Part shown: in pieces, positions 5,986 through 6,291 of the stretch
How positions within the stretch are numbered: position 1 is the first letter of the stretch
Layout of the letters: every line of letters starts with the position of its first letter
Assembly (NCBI GenBank): GCA_021788795.1
Contig: JAJYKG010000131.1
Location: forward strand, 1 to 6,291
DNA length: 6,291 nucleotides
DNA from: Thermoplasmata archaeon
Lineage (GTDB): Archaea; Thermoplasmatota; Thermoplasmata; RBG-16-68-12
Direction: 5' to 3'
Program-made: the position numbers and the translations under genes
The notes under the pieces: generated by a model
The model's input: the letters and a program-made list of their open reading frames with translations, nothing else
Told to the model about the DNA's origin: nothing
Database searches by the model: none

Positions 5986-5992
5986 CGTCGCG

Positions 5993-6291
5993 ATGGCCCG
6001 CGAATTCAAGCTCCCCGACATCGGCGAGGGCGTCCATGAGGGCGAGATCACGAAGTGGTTCGTGAAGGACGGGGACGCCGTCCGGGAGAACGACCCGCTC
6101 GTCGAGGTCATGACGGACAAGGTGACGGTCCAGATCCCGTCCCCCGTGACGGGCAAGGTGCTGGAACGCCGCGGCAAGGAGGGCGAGGTCGTCAAGGTGG
6201 GCGCCACCATCGTGGTGTTCGGAGAAGCGGGAGAGCCTGCGGCGCCGTCCCATCCGGCTGCCGCGGCTCCCGCACCCGCCCCGCCGGAGGC
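5993..6291 (+). CDS. 2-oxoacid dehydrogenase complex E2 (dihydrolipoyl acyltransferase), N-terminal part
   Basis: Core acyltransferase of the complex: its lipoyl lysine accepts the acyl group from E1 and presents it for transfer to CoA. The first 99 codons are visible and the gene runs off the window. Seen: a complete biotinyl/lipoyl domain (about 2-78) starting EFKLPDIGEGVHEGEITKWF, with lipoylation site K43 in VEVMTDKVTVQIPSP, then an Ala/Pro-rich flexible linker from about residue 82. The MTDKV context is more typical of branched-chain or acetoin-type E2 than the ETDKA of pyruvate E2. The peripheral-subunit-binding and catalytic domains, and probably E3, should lie beyond the right edge. 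The ATG has a well-placed GAGGT and a TATA-like box upstream. The gene is separated from E1 beta by the opposite-strand membrane gene, so it is not simply co-transcribed with E1. Confidence 0.95.
   Translation, partial: MAREFKLPDIGEGVHEGEITKWFVKDGDAVRENDPLVEVMTDKVTVQIPSPVTGKVLERRGKEGEVVKVGATIVVFGEAGEPAAPSHPAAAAPAPAPPE

Larger units (their letters stand above)
5664..5992. other. 329-base intergenic region between divergent membrane-protein and E2 genes
   Basis: No convincing gene. Visible contents: the SD of the minus-strand gene at its left end; two hairpin-capable inverted repeats (5741-5755 and 5779-5795); a TATA-like CATAAAG on the plus strand near 5875-5881 (CTTTATG on the minus strand); a ten-base palindrome CGGCATGCCG (5912-5921); an imperfect dyad over the E2 TATA-like box (5928-5953); and the E2 SD. 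No tRNA or rRNA cloverleaf or other known RNA was recognised. It is long for this compact window, so a regulated promoter or a small RNA is possible but unproven. Confidence 0.6.

Noticed and set aside
5271..6065. 264-codon plus-strand frame antisense to the membrane protein and crossing into E2
   Set aside because: Charged low-complexity translation; it overlaps the E2 start and lipoyl domain in another frame and has no supporting signals.

Overview
The window is very GC-rich (roughly 70%, with G or C at most third codon positions) and gene-dense. It looks archaeal: a LigB-type ATP-dependent DNA ligase, TATA-like boxes at archaeal spacing from starts, one probable leaderless GTG gene, and GAGGT Shine-Dalgarno motifs. 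A high-GC Thermoplasmata-like lineage would fit, because Thermoplasma carries a comparable 2-oxoacid dehydrogenase cluster. The lineage is an inference from gene content; a GC-rich bacterium such as an actinobacterium or Deinococcus relative is not excluded.

Layout. From the left edge to about 2472, two genes run on the minus strand: an EamA/DMT-family transporter whose stop overlaps, as GTGA, the GTG start of an ATP-dependent DNA ligase. The ligase is cut at its C-terminus by the window edge. Divergent from these, on the plus strand, are the E1 alpha gene of a 2-oxoacid dehydrogenase complex (2504-3664), a TPR-repeat gene (about 3663-4247) and the E1 beta gene (4254-5225). A four-helix membrane protein of unknown function lies on the minus strand (5244-5663), its 3' end facing E1 beta. 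A 329-base non-coding stretch with TATA-like boxes and dyads follows, then the start of the lipoyl-bearing E2 gene (5993 to the right edge).

How the genes work together. E1 alpha and E1 beta form the thiamine-diphosphate (TPP) enzyme that decarboxylates a 2-oxoacid and passes the acyl group to the lipoyl lysine of E2, which hands it to CoA. E3 (dihydrolipoamide dehydrogenase) is not visible and would be expected just downstream. The sequence motifs lean towards branched-chain 2-oxoacids but do not settle the substrate.

The least ordinary feature is that the usually contiguous E1 alpha-E1 beta-E2 series is interrupted twice: by the TPR gene, which has no conventional start codon at its junction with E1 alpha, and by the opposite-strand membrane gene, which forces E2 to have its own promoter. 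I saw no CRISPR array, insertion sequence, tRNA or rRNA.
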